The notes: a model not told the origin generated them from the sequence alone. Counted from the first letter of the stretch, positions 36,001 through 45,027 are shown. The stretch: DNA of 64,000 nucleotides from Stenotrophomonas sp. MMGLT7 (GCF_021168555.1 NZ_JAJOZS010000005.1:237524-301523), one strand, 5' to 3'. Translations and numbers: made by a program.

Positions 36001-36948
36001 GGCGACGGCACCCCGCTGCAGCTGAACATCGGCGGGCAGAACGTGCTGGCGTACAACACCCCCGAGCTGCGCGTGATCGCCAACCCGGACCTGCAGTTCG
36101 GCCTCGTCAACAACACCATGCGCCTGCGCGGCCAGGTCACCGTGCCCGAGGCCGACATCGACCTGGAGCGGCTGGATCGCGGCACCTCGGTGTCCGAGGA
36201 CGTGGTGGTGCTCGATCCGGTGGACCCGGAAGAGGCGCCGGCCTCGCCGCTGGACATGGAGCTGGCGATCGTCCTGGGCGAGAAGGTGAACATGAGCGGC
36301 TTCGGCCTCAAGGGCGGCCTCGGCGGGCAACTGCAGATCCGCGCGCGCCCCGGCCGCGAGATGACCGCCAACGGCGGCCTAGACGTGCGCGGCCGCTACA
36401 AGGCCTACGGCCAGGACCTGACCATCACCCGCGGCCAGCTGACCTGGAACAACAACATCGTCTCCGACCCGCGCATCAACATCCGCGCCGAGCGCAAGAT
36501 CGGCGACGTCACCGCCGGCATCGACGTCAGCGGCCGCGCCGAATCGCCGCGTGCCGACGTCTGGTCCGAGCCGGCGATGTCGCAGTCCGAGGCGCTGGCC
36601 TACCTGGTGCTCGGCCGCAGCCTCAACACCGCCAGCAGCGACGAGAGCGCCCAGGTCAGCGCCGCTTCGGCCGCGCTGTCGGCCGGCAGCGGCCTGGTGG
36701 CCTCGCAGCTCGGTGCCAAGCTCGGCCTGGACGAGGCCGGCGTCAGCCAGTCCAGCACCCTGGGCGGCTCGGTGGTCGGCTTCGGCAAGTACCTGTCGCC
36801 GAAACTCTACGTCGGCTACGGCGTATCGATGGTCGGCAGCGGCTCGGTGCTGACGCTCAAGTACCTGCTGCGGCGCGGATTCGACGTGGAAGTGGAATCG
36901 AGCACGGTGGAGACGCGCGGGTCGATCAACTGGCGGCGGGAGAAGTAG
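33085..36948 (+). CDS. tamB: Translocation and assembly module inner-membrane protein TamB
   Basis: It is an AsmA-like bridge protein spanning the periplasm between the inner membrane and TamA, probably a hydrophobic groove for phospholipid transport. The 1287-residue protein starts at a GTG that overlaps the tamA stop. It has one N-terminal membrane anchor (about residues 18-42, LGSGLGVLGVVLLVLLAVYWLL), a long beta-helical body, and the DUF490 C-terminus (about 930-1287; PRINIRAERKIGDVTAGIDV, SEALAYLVLGRSL, ending in a beta-rich SINWRREK). Confidence 0.95.
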   Translation: MNAPTDAAPPPPRPRFYRRRGFWLGSGLGVLGVVLLVLLAVYWLLQTVAGRDVLLAQVVARLPAGASFTWGEVDGPVAGPLTLRNVDFRYQDTHFTAERVYLDPDIRPLLGRKLRLDALELSGATLDLGKSEEPFKMPSWPGSLPQIATPLALQADTIVVDNLRITQLQQPMIDIRRIRGGVEVANGELRVQQLVADTDRGDFRVDGRYLPGSDYSTDLTATAVLPAPRGRTPASVGLVARGDLERMRVAVAGRAPAPLHADLVLNGRDDPSWELTASSEALDLSLLLPPAEGAAAPASEPLAFDFTATGKGGDARLQGKLSQGDDLAVTLQPSHIVLADQVLTVEPLVIDAFDGRTELRGSADFRDMDNASFRFAVNANGLKFVPAPDPATPEAQSLPVELVEARLGVAGTLKAWAAIGRAQVERDGGQATLVFDSRGDDRHAELRQVEATTPGGSLKVTGEVAWQPQLGWDVQAVLAKFDPGYFVPGWNGNLSGTIASKGEQLPAPAGGVSPGYQATAEIASLSGQLRQRRLDAKGRFALQGDQGEGQLDLALGNSRVAAHGKIGDRLDIDARLQPLQLDDLLPGGAGSLRGSVQVTGSRDAPDIAADLTGSGLRWNDWSAESVELRGRLPWRGRGGDLALRGTAIDVGMVLDSVRVQARGAVEDLDLDVEANNPMAALALQGAARRSGTRWQGELASLRIAPSKGDAWALRQPAQFSANGPAFTLSEACLAATGGGALCVSANWPREGLTLHADSLPLTLVQPWLPPQNGRPITLRGDVSLDGSFRPRGNAWEGSFRMASKEGGVRLGERPDAVSAGNPNRGELIRYDQFSVEATFDPRHINARLGVGFQGNGFIDAKFDTGWDPYAPLNGELYMNISRLYWLELFVAEIDRPQGLIEGHVSLRGTRSQPLLGGDATLSNFTAEYPSMGLALSEGKGRFDAQPDGSAKITASVKSGDGTLTVDGGLSWYGDGTPLQLNIGGQNVLAYNTPELRVIANPDLQFGLVNNTMRLRGQVTVPEADIDLERLDRGTSVSEDVVVLDPVDPEEAPASPLDMELAIVLGEKVNMSGFGLKGGLGGQLQIRARPGREMTANGGLDVRGRYKAYGQDLTITRGQLTWNNNIVSDPRINIRAERKIGDVTAGIDVSGRAESPRADVWSEPAMSQSEALAYLVLGRSLNTASSDESAQVSAASAALSAGSGLVASQLGAKLGLDEAGVSQSSTLGGSVVGFGKYLSPKLYVGYGVSMVGSGSVLTLKYLLRRGFDVEVESSTVETRGSINWRREK

Positions 36949-37022
36949 GGCCGTTGCACTGCGCGGCTTTGCGAAACGCAACCGCCCTCATCCGGCGGCT
37001 GCCCGACATGCATGGTGAAGGA

Positions 37023-37040
37023 CGCCCGCTCCAGCGGGCG
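37023..37040. terminator. Hairpin between convergent tamB and amidase genes
   Basis: CGCCCGCT (37023-37030) pairs with AGCGGGCG (37033-37040). There is no clear T-run on either side. Position between two convergent genes suggests a shared terminator, but the call is weak. Confidence 0.45.
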
Positions 37041-37051
37041 CCCTCGCCAGT

Positions 37052-39013
37052 TCAGTTCGTTATCTGCACGTCATCGACATAAACATTGACGTCATACGCG
37101 GTCTGCGCACGGTATAGCCAGATCGCGTCCAGGGTGACGCTGGCGGCGGTGATCGCGCCGTTGCCGCCGGCCCAGGCGTTCCACTGCGCGTCGTCGGTGA
37201 GCGACCACGACACGTAGGTCCAGGTGTTGGCCGGCAGGGTGCGGCTGAGCGAGCGTTCGGTGCCGTCGCTGTCGTCGATGCCCACCGCCACGCTCAGGCC
37301 GCTGCCGGCCGGGTAGACCCAGAAGCCGATCGTGCCGCCGCTGCGGGTGAGCGCGGTGTTCGAGGAGGGCGAGCCGGCGCCGGAGAGCAGCCGCACCGAC
37401 CAGGCGGCGGAGCTGGCGCTGTCGTCCTTGAGCAGGACCCGCAGCGAGCAGGCGCCGTTGCGGGCGGTGCTGCAGTCGCGGGTCGCGGTCGAGCCGCTGC
37501 CGATGCCGGTGGTGCTGCCCGAGTAGGTCGGGCTGGTGGCGAAGTGGCCGACGCTGCTCTCGAAGCCGTCCAGCACGCTGGCGGTGCCCGAGCCGCCGCT
37601 GCCGGGGTTGAGCAGGGCGTAGTAGCGCGCCCAGTTCCAGTTGATGCCCGGGTCGGTGTGGGTCTGCCCGCTGAAATGCTGGTGGCCCTTGATCTTGACG
37701 CTGTCGGCGAGCACCTGGATGCCGCTGCTGGGTGCGCCGCTGTAGGCGCTGGCGCAGGGGATGGCGCTGTAGCCGGCGCAGAAGCTGCGCACCAGCGCCG
37801 CCGAGGCGTCGTACATCGCGCTGGTGTACCAGGAGCTGTTGTCGACGTAGCCCTCGTGCTCGATGCCGAGGGTGTAGGCGTTGTGGTTGCGCACGTGCCA
37901 GGCGGTGTGGGCATTGCGCACCATCTGCGTGACCTGGCCGTCGGAGCTGCGGATCACGTAGTGGGCGCTGACCTGGGCGGAGGCGTTCTTGAACCAGGAG
38001 ATGGTGCCGGCGTAGCTGCCCTGGGCGGTGTGCAGGGTGACGGCGCTGACCGCGGCACTGCGCGAGGCGGTGTAGTTCGAGGACGAGGCCGGATCCCAGA
38101 TCGCCGGGCCGTAGTCGGTGCTCTGGATGCCGGCATCGGTGTCCGTCGCGGTGTTTTCGGTCGACTGTGCGCGGGGGTCGGGGGTGTCGCGCCGCTGCAG
38201 GGTCTCGGTGACCGGGTCGATGCCGATGCCGCCGGCCTCGATGCGGTCGCGGGTGGCGTCCAGCCGCAGCATCGGCGCGCGCAGCTGGATCAGCCGCTGC
38301 ACGTCGAAGGCGCGTTCCCATTGCACCGGCCGCTCGGGCACGACGATGCCGCGGTCGTCCACGCCGCGGTCCAGCGCCAGCAGTACGTCGTAGGCGAAGC
38401 TGCTGCGTGCGTAGTCGTCGATGTTGCCTTGCGCACGGATGCCCGCCTGCGGCGAGAAGCCGGCGTAGCGCTCCAGGGCCGGGCGGATGTCCTCCAGCGC
38501 GGGCGCCAGCGAGATGCCCGTCAGGCCGGTCCTGTCGCCGGCGGGGAAGTCCTGGCGGATCTGCCGGTCGAGCAGTGCGGCGGCGGCCAGGATGTTGGTG
38601 AGCGGGTCCTCGCGGACCTGCTGCGGTCGCACGCCGAGCAGCTGCGCGGCCTCGGACACCTGGTCGGCGAAGCCCTGGCCGCCGTACAGGCCCATCACGC
38701 CATAGGCCGCCGGCATGTGGTTGTGGGCGTGCTGCTGGCCCTGCAGCGGATCCGGCCGCAGGTGCTGCCAGCGGGTCTGCACGTAGGCGATCGATTCCAG
38801 CGTGCCTGTGGGAATGGCCGGATAGCGCGCATGGGCCTGGCGGAAATGGCGCGCGAACGCCTGGCGTTGCGGCAGCACCTGCAGTTCCTCGTTGCGCAGT
38901 TGCGTGTCCAGCACCGTGGATGGTGCGGAAGCGGCTGCCTGGGCAAGACCGTTGCCGCTGGCCATCAGGCCAGCCAGCGCGATGCACAGTGTGTGTCGGT
39001 AACGTCGTTCCAT
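37052..39013 (-). CDS. Secreted N-acetylmuramoyl-L-alanine amidase with C-terminal binding domain
   Basis: The 653-residue exported peptidoglycan hydrolase has a signal peptide (about 1-25). The N-terminal domain (30-270) looks like a lytic-transglycosylase or amidase companion, with YAYVQTRWQ-like IAYVQTRWQHLRPD and AAYGVMGLYGGQGFADQV. An Amidase_2 domain (about 300-470) carries likely zinc ligands H328, H444 (GHQHFSG) and D454 (HTDPGINWNW), with GIEHEGY supplying the catalytic glutamate. The C-terminal beta-sandwich (480-653) starts VLDGFESSVGHFATSP, as in carbohydrate-binding modules. Start MERRYRH at 39013. It probably cleaves the glycan-peptide bond of own or prey cell walls. Confidence 0.9.
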   Translation of the reverse strand: MERRYRHTLCIALAGLMASGNGLAQAAASAPSTVLDTQLRNEELQVLPQRQAFARHFRQAHARYPAIPTGTLESIAYVQTRWQHLRPDPLQGQQHAHNHMPAAYGVMGLYGGQGFADQVSEAAQLLGVRPQQVREDPLTNILAAAALLDRQIRQDFPAGDRTGLTGISLAPALEDIRPALERYAGFSPQAGIRAQGNIDDYARSSFAYDVLLALDRGVDDRGIVVPERPVQWERAFDVQRLIQLRAPMLRLDATRDRIEAGGIGIDPVTETLQRRDTPDPRAQSTENTATDTDAGIQSTDYGPAIWDPASSSNYTASRSAAVSAVTLHTAQGSYAGTISWFKNASAQVSAHYVIRSSDGQVTQMVRNAHTAWHVRNHNAYTLGIEHEGYVDNSSWYTSAMYDASAALVRSFCAGYSAIPCASAYSGAPSSGIQVLADSVKIKGHQHFSGQTHTDPGINWNWARYYALLNPGSGGSGTASVLDGFESSVGHFATSPTYSGSTTGIGSGSTATRDCSTARNGACSLRVLLKDDSASSAAWSVRLLSGAGSPSSNTALTRSGGTIGFWVYPAGSGLSVAVGIDDSDGTERSLSRTLPANTWTYVSWSLTDDAQWNAWAGGNGAITAASVTLDAIWLYRAQTAYDVNVYVDDVQITN

Positions 39014-39401
39014 GATGCATACCTCGACAAGAGAGCCCCCTGCACCGGCGGTTTTACCGTGCATTGCCGCGATCGCCGGAATGGATGCCCGGTTGTGTGA
39101 CCGGTGTTGCCCCGGCGATGTGTCGGCGTACGTGAAATGACGGCCGCCGCGATGGCGGCGAACGATGGTTCCGCGTTTCCCGGGGCCGGATCCAGCCGGT
39201 CCGCAATGCCGATAACGGCCGATGTCACCGGCCCATCCTTAAGCCATGCGCGGCGATGCTTTGTCGTCGTGCATCGCGTTGCGCCGTGGCGGGCACGATT
39301 CTGCGTCCTATCCGCGCACTGGCGAGGGAAAGGCCGGAGCCGGGCATAGGATGATCCCGGCGCCGCGAAAGCGGCCGACGACCTGGATTTGGGAGAGTCC
39401 C
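39014..39401 (+). other. Divergent intergenic region, no gene supported
   Basis: It lies between the amidase and GlcG-type genes, which are divergent, so both promoters should be here. I see no repeat-family member and no convincing -35/-10 pair. A fair ribosome-binding site (GGGAGAG, 39391-39397) precedes the 39402 start. Confidence 0.5.
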
Positions 39402-39920
39402 ATGAAACGCGTTGCGATGACGAAGTACATGACGGTGCTGGGCATGGTCCTGGCGTTCTGTACGGCCGGCACGGCCTGGGCCGAGAAGGACGGTTCCAGG
39501 TTCTATCTGCCCGGCGACATGACGATGGCGCAGGCGCACAAGGCCATCGAGGCGGCGGTGAAGCAGGCCAATGCCCAGGACACGCTGATGAACGTCGCGG
39601 TGGTCGATGCCGGCGGCAACCTCAAGGCCTTCGCGCGCATGGACGGCGCTTTCCTGGCCAGCATCGACATTTCCATCCGCAAGGCCAGGACCGCCCGTTC
39701 GCTGAACATGTCCACGCTGCAGCTCGCCGAGCTGGCCAAGCCCGGCGGCGAGCTCTACGGCATCGAGGTCGTCGATGGCGGCACGATGATCTTCGGCGGC
39801 GGCGAGCTGATCGTGAATCGCAGCGGCCAGGTGATCGGGGCCATCGGGGTGAGCGGCGGCTCGGTGGCGCAGGACGTGGCGGCGGCCAAGGCCGGGGCGG
39901 CGGCGCTGGCCGCGGAGTGA
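39402..39920 (+). CDS. GlcG/HbpS-type heme-binding-family protein, exported
   Basis: The 172-residue protein has a signal peptide (about 1-27, ending AGTAWA) and a single GlcG/HbpS domain: MTMAQAHKAIEAAVKQAN, NVAVVDAGGNLKAFARMDGA, SIDISIRKARTARSLN and GAIGVSGGSVAQDVAAAKAG. Members are found as extracellular heme sensors or as small proteins beside glycolate and other oxidases. Which role applies here is unknown. It is divergent from the amidase gene with no partner nearby. Confidence 0.88.
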   Translation: MKRVAMTKYMTVLGMVLAFCTAGTAWAEKDGSRFYLPGDMTMAQAHKAIEAAVKQANAQDTLMNVAVVDAGGNLKAFARMDGAFLASIDISIRKARTARSLNMSTLQLAELAKPGGELYGIEVVDGGTMIFGGGELIVNRSGQVIGAIGVSGGSVAQDVAAAKAGAAALAAE

Positions 39921-40023
39921 ACGAAGGAGTGTGGTTGCCGGTTCGCGTGGCGTCGCGGCCGCGGCCGCATGGGGAGATCGGCGCCGGCGCGTGTCCGCGC
40001 CCGCCGGTCCCCGGATCTCCGGC

Positions 40024-40176
40024 TCAGCGGCGGATCCGCGCGGTGCTCCAGCCGCGGGTACGGAATTCGCCGCTGTCGCCGGTGAGGGCATAGCGCGTGG
40101 CGCGCCAGGCGGACGTCAGCGGCCCGGCTTCCCAGCCGCGCGCCAGCCTGTATGCCTTGCAGAAGTGCCTGACCAT
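40024..40176 (-). CDS. Small basic hypothetical protein (50 aa)
   Basis: It starts MVRHFCKAYRLARGWEAGPL and ends ARIRR. Small basic proteins with an AYRLAR core followed by SAWRATRYAL occur in xanthomonads as unannotated open frames. It has no strong ribosome-binding site, is short, and lies in a spacer, so it may be a chance frame. No function can be inferred. Confidence 0.4.
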   Translation of the reverse strand: MVRHFCKAYRLARGWEAGPLTSAWRATRYALTGDSGEFRTRGWSTARIRR

Positions 40177-40315
40177 GGGGCACTTCTAGCACGCGTTTGT
40201 TGACGGATTGTTGGCGCAGCGGCGCGGGACCAGGACGAAGCCCTGCCTGGGCACGCGCGCGCGCGGTTTGCCGCGGACGGTGCGCTGGCATGCCGGCGGC
40301 TGGCCGCCTTGCCGC

Positions 40316-41863
40316 TCAATCCGCTGGCAGCTGCGCCGCCGGCACCGGCCGGCCCAGCAGCCAGCCCTGGCCCAGGGCGTCGGGGGCCAGCCGCAGCACG
40401 CTGGCGGCCTGCTCCTCGCTTTCCACGCCCTCCACCACCAGGCCGACCTGCAGGCGCCTGGCCAGGGCGCAGATCGGCTCGATGATCAGTTCCACCGGCG
40501 AGCCGGTGCCGATGGAGCCGGTGAACATGCGGTCGACCTTGATCGCATCGATCGGCAGCCTGGCCAGGTAGGCCAGGGTGGAATAGCCGGTGCCGAAGTC
40601 GTCGATGTAGAACCGGTAGCCGCGCTCGCGCAGCCTGCCGATGCTCTCGGCCAGCTCCGCGTGGCCGGTGGTGGAGCGCTCGGTGATCTCCAGCACCAGC
40701 CGGTCGGCGGCGATGCCATGGTGGCGGATCTGCTCGTCGAGGTAGCGATGGAAGTCCGGATCGGCGATTTCGGCCACGGACAGGTTGAGGCTGACGTAGA
40801 AGCCGTCGTCGCCGCGCAGGCGCGCGCCCAGCTCGGCCAGCGCCTTGCGCACCACCTGGCGGGCCATCGTCCCGGCCAGGTGCAGCTCTTCGGCCATCGC
40901 GACGAACACGTCCGGTTCGACCCACTGGCCGGACTCGCTGCACCATCTCGCCAACGCCTCCACGCCCGCCAGCCGGCGGTCGCGCAGGGGGCGCAGGGGC
41001 TGGTAGTGCATGACCAGGCCGTCGCCCTCCAGCGCGCGCTGCAACTGCATGGGCAGCGACCGCCGGCGCATGCGGATGCCGACGATCGTCAGGCCGATGC
41101 CGATGCCGGCCAGCGCGCCCAGCAGGCCCAGCCCGGCGGCCTGCACCGGCGATTCGGCGAACAGGCCGGCAGGGCGGTAGTAGGCGACCGCGCAGACGTT
41201 GAAGCCGCTGCTGCAGCGGCGCAGCTGTCGGGTGCGGCCGAGCGGGTCCCGGCCGGCGCCGACGTGCGCCTGCAGGCGGGCGACATCGCCGAGGGCGTTG
41301 TAGGTGTAGCGTCCGTCGCGGCTGAGCAGCAGGGCGGCCATGCCGGAGCGGGGCGGGTCCATGCCGGCGAAGGCCGCCGGTGCGGTCGCCACCGTCACGT
41401 CCCGATAGGCGCTGGCGTCGGCGACGATGCGCGGGTCGGGCGGGTACCGCGTGGCCTTCCAGAAGCGGTAGCCGTCGTGTTGCAGGTCGGGACGGGGGAG
41501 CGGCTCGGCCTGATGGATCACGCCCCAGGCGCCCGAACAGACCACGTGGTTGTCGCGCAGGCGGCCGACGTCGCGCAGGAAGCGGGACTGGAACATCAGG
41601 AACCTGAGCTCGGCGATGTCGGCCTCCGAGCAGGGCGCGGTCCGCAGTTCATGGGCGCGCTGCAGGGTTTGGCTGGAGTCGGCGGCCACCTCGATGGCGC
41701 GCGCCAGCAGCTTGTCGGCATAGGTATCGAGCGCGGCCTGCTGTCGCCCCGCCTGCAGGATCCGCCCGCCCGCCAGGGCCGCGGCCGCGGTGGCCAGCAG
41801 CAGGATGCAGACGATCAGGCAGTCGCTGCCAAGCAGCCCTTTCCGGGATAGGTGGAAACTCAT
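40316..41863 (-). CDS. CSS-motif EAL-domain c-di-GMP phosphodiesterase
   Basis: The 515-residue inner-membrane protein has an N-terminal membrane helix (about 14-34). A periplasmic CSS domain (35-245) contains PCSEADIAELRFLMF and RDVGRLRDNHVVCSG, as in redox-sensitive CSS phosphodiesterases. A second membrane helix lies at about 250-270, and the EAL domain at about 275-510. The EAL domain keeps GVEALARW, LNLSV, EITE, DDFGTGYS, KVDR and VVEGVE, so hydrolytic activity is expected. It cleaves c-di-GMP to pGpG, lowering it in response to periplasmic redox or another signal. It is divergent from the S46 peptidase gene. Confidence 0.92.
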   Translation of the reverse strand: MSFHLSRKGLLGSDCLIVCILLLATAAAALAGGRILQAGRQQAALDTYADKLLARAIEVAADSSQTLQRAHELRTAPCSEADIAELRFLMFQSRFLRDVGRLRDNHVVCSGAWGVIHQAEPLPRPDLQHDGYRFWKATRYPPDPRIVADASAYRDVTVATAPAAFAGMDPPRSGMAALLLSRDGRYTYNALGDVARLQAHVGAGRDPLGRTRQLRRCSSGFNVCAVAYYRPAGLFAESPVQAAGLGLLGALAGIGIGLTIVGIRMRRRSLPMQLQRALEGDGLVMHYQPLRPLRDRRLAGVEALARWCSESGQWVEPDVFVAMAEELHLAGTMARQVVRKALAELGARLRGDDGFYVSLNLSVAEIADPDFHRYLDEQIRHHGIAADRLVLEITERSTTGHAELAESIGRLRERGYRFYIDDFGTGYSTLAYLARLPIDAIKVDRMFTGSIGTGSPVELIIEPICALARRLQVGLVVEGVESEEQAASVLRLAPDALGQGWLLGRPVPAAQLPAD

Positions 41864-42043
41864 GCTCGTTCCTGGTTCATGGCCTGGCGGTGACAGGCGA
41901 GGGTTCCTGCTGGCGTGTTCGTTGCATCGGCCAGGCCGTGCCGATATTGAGCGTCGTCCTCGACCGGAACATTGCGGTACCCGATGCGGAAAGGCTAGTG
42001 TCCTCGACCGGCCTTCTATCCACTAGCAGGAAGATCCACCGCC

Positions 42044-44191
42044 ATGCCCGCCAACAACCGCCTTGCCGCCTCGCTCGCCCTGGGCCTCGCCCTGGGCGCC
42101 CCAGCCCATGCCGACGAAGGCATGTGGATGCCCGCACAATTGCCGCAGCTGGCCGATACCTTGCGCGAGGCCGGTTTCCGCGGCGATCCGGGCGAGCTGG
42201 CCGATGTCACCCGGCCGCCGCTGAGCGCGGTGGTGAAGGTCGGTGGCGGCACCGGTTCGTTCGTCTCCGCCGACGGCCTGCTGCTCACCAACCACCACGT
42301 CGCCTTCGGCGTGATCCAGTACAACTCCAGCGCGAAGGAGAACCTGATCGACGAAGGTTTCGTGGCCAGGGACCGCGGCGACGAGCGTGCCGCCAATCCC
42401 GATTTCCGGGTGCTGGTGACGGTCGGCTTCGACAAGGTCACCGACCAGGTGCTGGCCGGCGCGCGCGGCAAGCACGGACGCGCCTACTTCGATGCGGTGG
42501 ATGCGGCCAGCAAGCGCATCGTCGCCGACTGCGAGGCCGGCGGGCAGGTGCGCTGCAGCGTGGCCAACATGTACTACGGCACCGACTTCTACCGCATCAC
42601 CCAGCTGGAGCTGAGGGACGTGCGCCTGGTCTACGCGCCGCCGCGCGCCATCGGCAACTACGGCGACGAGATCGACAACTTCATGTGGCCGCGGCACAGC
42701 GGCGACTTCACCCTGCTGCGCGCCTACGTCGGCCGCGACGGCAAGCCGGCCGCCTACAGCGCCGACAACGTGCCGTACCAGCCGCCGGCGCACCTGCAGA
42801 TCGCCAGCGAGGGTCCCAAGGCCGGCGACTACGCGATGCTGGCCGGCTATCCCGGCACCACCTACCGCCATCGCACCGCGGCCGAGTTCGACGAGCAGGT
42901 CAACGCGGTGCTGCCGCAGCGAGTGGAGGTGCTGGACCAGCTGATCGGCGTGATCGAGGCACAGGGCCGGCGCGACGCCGATGCCCGCACCCGCTACGCC
43001 TCGCAGCTGCAGTCGCTGAAGAACAACCGCAAGCGCGCCGCCGGCGAGCTGGAAGGCCTGCAGCGCAGCGATGCGGTGCAGCTGCGCCGGCAGGACGAGC
43101 GCGGCATGCTGGCCGCCACCGGTGGCGCCGATGCGCGCGACATCGCCGCCCTGCAGCAGGTGCTGGCGCAGGGCTCGGCACAGCGCGAGCGCGACCTGCT
43201 GCTGGGGCTGGCCGGCGCGCAGACCCAGCTGTTCAGGGCGGCGCTGGCGCTGGAGCGGCTGCGCGCCGAGGCCGCCAAGCCCGATGCCGAGCGCGAGAGC
43301 GGCTACCAGCAGCGCGACCTGGCGCTGATCGAGGGCCAGCTGCGGCAGGCGCAGCGCCGCTACGCGCCGGCGGTGGAGAAGGCGCTGCTGACGGCGCTGT
43401 TCACCCGCTACCAGCAGTTGCCCGACGCCCAGCGCGTGCCCGAGTTCGATTCCGCCTTCGGCCGCACCCCGGCGCAGCTGGCGGCCGCGCTCGACGCGCT
43501 GTACGCCGGCACCCGGCTCGGCGAGGAGGACCAGCGCCTGTCGCGGCTGGCCGCCGCACGCCAGGGCCAGCCGCTGGCCGCCGACCCGCTGCTGGAACTG
43601 GCGGCCAAGCTGGTGCCGGCGCAGCTGCGCCTGGAGGGCGAGCGCAAGGCGCGCGAGGGCGAGCAGCTGCGCCTGCGCCCGGCCTACATGCGCGCGCTGG
43701 TGGCCTGGCGCAAGCAGCAGGGGCGCGCGGTGTATCCGGACGCCAACAGCACGCTGCGGGTGAGTTACGGCCGGGTCGAGCCGCTATCGCCGCGCGATGC
43801 GGTGAGCTACGCGCCGGTGACCACGGTGGCCGGCATCGTCGAGAAGAACACCGGGCAGGTGCCGTTCGACGCGCCGAAGCCGCTGCTGGAGGCCATCGGC
43901 AAGGGCGACTTCGGCAGCACCGCCGATCCCCAGCTCAGGACCCAGCCGGTGAACTTCCTCACCAACCTGGATACCACCGGCGGCAATTCCGGCTCGCCGG
44001 TGCTCGACGCCCAGGGACGGCTGATCGGCCTGAACTTCGACAGCAACTGGGAGTCGGTCAGCGCCAGCTGGTGGTACGACCCGCGCTACAAGCGCGCCAT
44101 CCACGTGGACATGCGCTACCTGCGCTGGCTGATGGCCAAGGTGTACCCGGCCCCGCAGTTGCTGCAGGAGATGGGATTGCCGGCGCAGTGA
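42044..44191 (+). CDS. S46-family dipeptidyl-peptidase, DPP11-like
   Basis: The 715-residue serine exopeptidase releases dipeptides from oligopeptides in the periplasm. It has a signal peptide (about 1-23) and begins DEGMWMPAQLPQLADTL. The catalytic histidine is H85 (LLTNHHVAF), the aspartate lies in the NFMWPRHSGDF region, and the serine is S649 (GGNSGSP). A long helical domain sits between about residues 280 and 560. Position 667, eighteen residues after the serine, aligns with residue 673 of the Porphyromonas enzymes. There Gly marks DPP7 and Arg or Ser marks the acid-specific DPP11 group. Here it is Ser, so Asp/Glu at P1 is predicted. Confidence 0.93.
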   Translation: MPANNRLAASLALGLALGAPAHADEGMWMPAQLPQLADTLREAGFRGDPGELADVTRPPLSAVVKVGGGTGSFVSADGLLLTNHHVAFGVIQYNSSAKENLIDEGFVARDRGDERAANPDFRVLVTVGFDKVTDQVLAGARGKHGRAYFDAVDAASKRIVADCEAGGQVRCSVANMYYGTDFYRITQLELRDVRLVYAPPRAIGNYGDEIDNFMWPRHSGDFTLLRAYVGRDGKPAAYSADNVPYQPPAHLQIASEGPKAGDYAMLAGYPGTTYRHRTAAEFDEQVNAVLPQRVEVLDQLIGVIEAQGRRDADARTRYASQLQSLKNNRKRAAGELEGLQRSDAVQLRRQDERGMLAATGGADARDIAALQQVLAQGSAQRERDLLLGLAGAQTQLFRAALALERLRAEAAKPDAERESGYQQRDLALIEGQLRQAQRRYAPAVEKALLTALFTRYQQLPDAQRVPEFDSAFGRTPAQLAAALDALYAGTRLGEEDQRLSRLAAARQGQPLAADPLLELAAKLVPAQLRLEGERKAREGEQLRLRPAYMRALVAWRKQQGRAVYPDANSTLRVSYGRVEPLSPRDAVSYAPVTTVAGIVEKNTGQVPFDAPKPLLEAIGKGDFGSTADPQLRTQPVNFLTNLDTTGGNSGSPVLDAQGRLIGLNFDSNWESVSASWWYDPRYKRAIHVDMRYLRWLMAKVYPAPQLLQEMGLPAQ

Positions 44192-45027
44192 GGTTTCCTT
44201 AGCCGCGAGGCTGCTGTTACCGGCGGCGCCGGCCACCGCGTGCCGGCGGACTGCCGGCACGCCAGCCGCACGAGGTGCGCGGTCGTCCCGCCGCCGCCTT
44301 GGCGATCGTGCCGCGAGCTGCCGCTGCGCCTGCACCGGGGTTCCCGCGGGTCCTCGATCGCATCGCATACGGAGCGATCCGCGCCGGCGCCGGGAAGTCG
44401 TCCGCTGAGGTGACAGCGGCATCGGTCGAGGACGATGCCGACGAAACCGTGGCACTTCCGTTCCCGCGGCCGCTGCCCGGTTGTCGCGAGGCGCTTGCAC
44501 GCCGGGTTGCCGGCGCCTGGTCGACGCAGAATGTCGGCAGGCAAGGCCGATGCTTTCCCCTGTGGCGCGCGAACGCGTGCGCCATTCCGGCGCGGACATG
44601 CCCGCTTTCCGCAACCGTCCTTCCGGGCCACCGATCGTCAGTGGACCGGTTGCCTGTCGCTGCGACGTGGCTTCGCGTCACGGACGCGATTGGCCAGCGA
44701 CGGCATTCCCCCTGTCCGATCCCGGGCAACGGCGCCGAGGCGAAACCCGTGACGTCGACGCCGCCGGCAGCGGCCTCCGCCGGCCACACCGACGCTGCGG
44801 CCGCGCGCGATCCGCTCGTTCTCCGGTGGGACACGAACCCGTGTGCCCGGCGATCGCCGTAGCCAGTCGATCGGCGGATGGTTTGATCAGGTTTCCGCAT
44901 GAAAGTCAGGGAGGTCCCGACCCTAGAATCAAACACAGGAAACGACGGCAGCTAGTGCGTCGACCAGGACATCCGCACAGGCCGGAGGTCCCGGAAATCC
45001 GGATTCACGGCTGACGAGTGCGGGGAA
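44192..45027 (+). other. Long intergenic region, no supported gene
   Basis: These 836 bp between the peptidase and transporter genes show no convincing gene in any frame and no member of the repeat families seen elsewhere. A short inverted repeat, GTTTGAT (44881-44887) and ATCAAAC (44928-44934), lies 94 bp before the transporter start and could be regulatory, but support is weak. Base composition stays GC-rich, so foreign DNA is not evident. Confidence 0.5.

Noticed and set aside
32884..36330. 1148-codon minus-strand open frame across tamA-tamB
   Set aside because: Antisense shadow of TamB; Ala/Gln/Val-biased low-complexity product.
44192..45027. Hidden gene in the 836-bp spacer
   Set aside because: All frames give composition-driven proteins with no start context or family resemblance.
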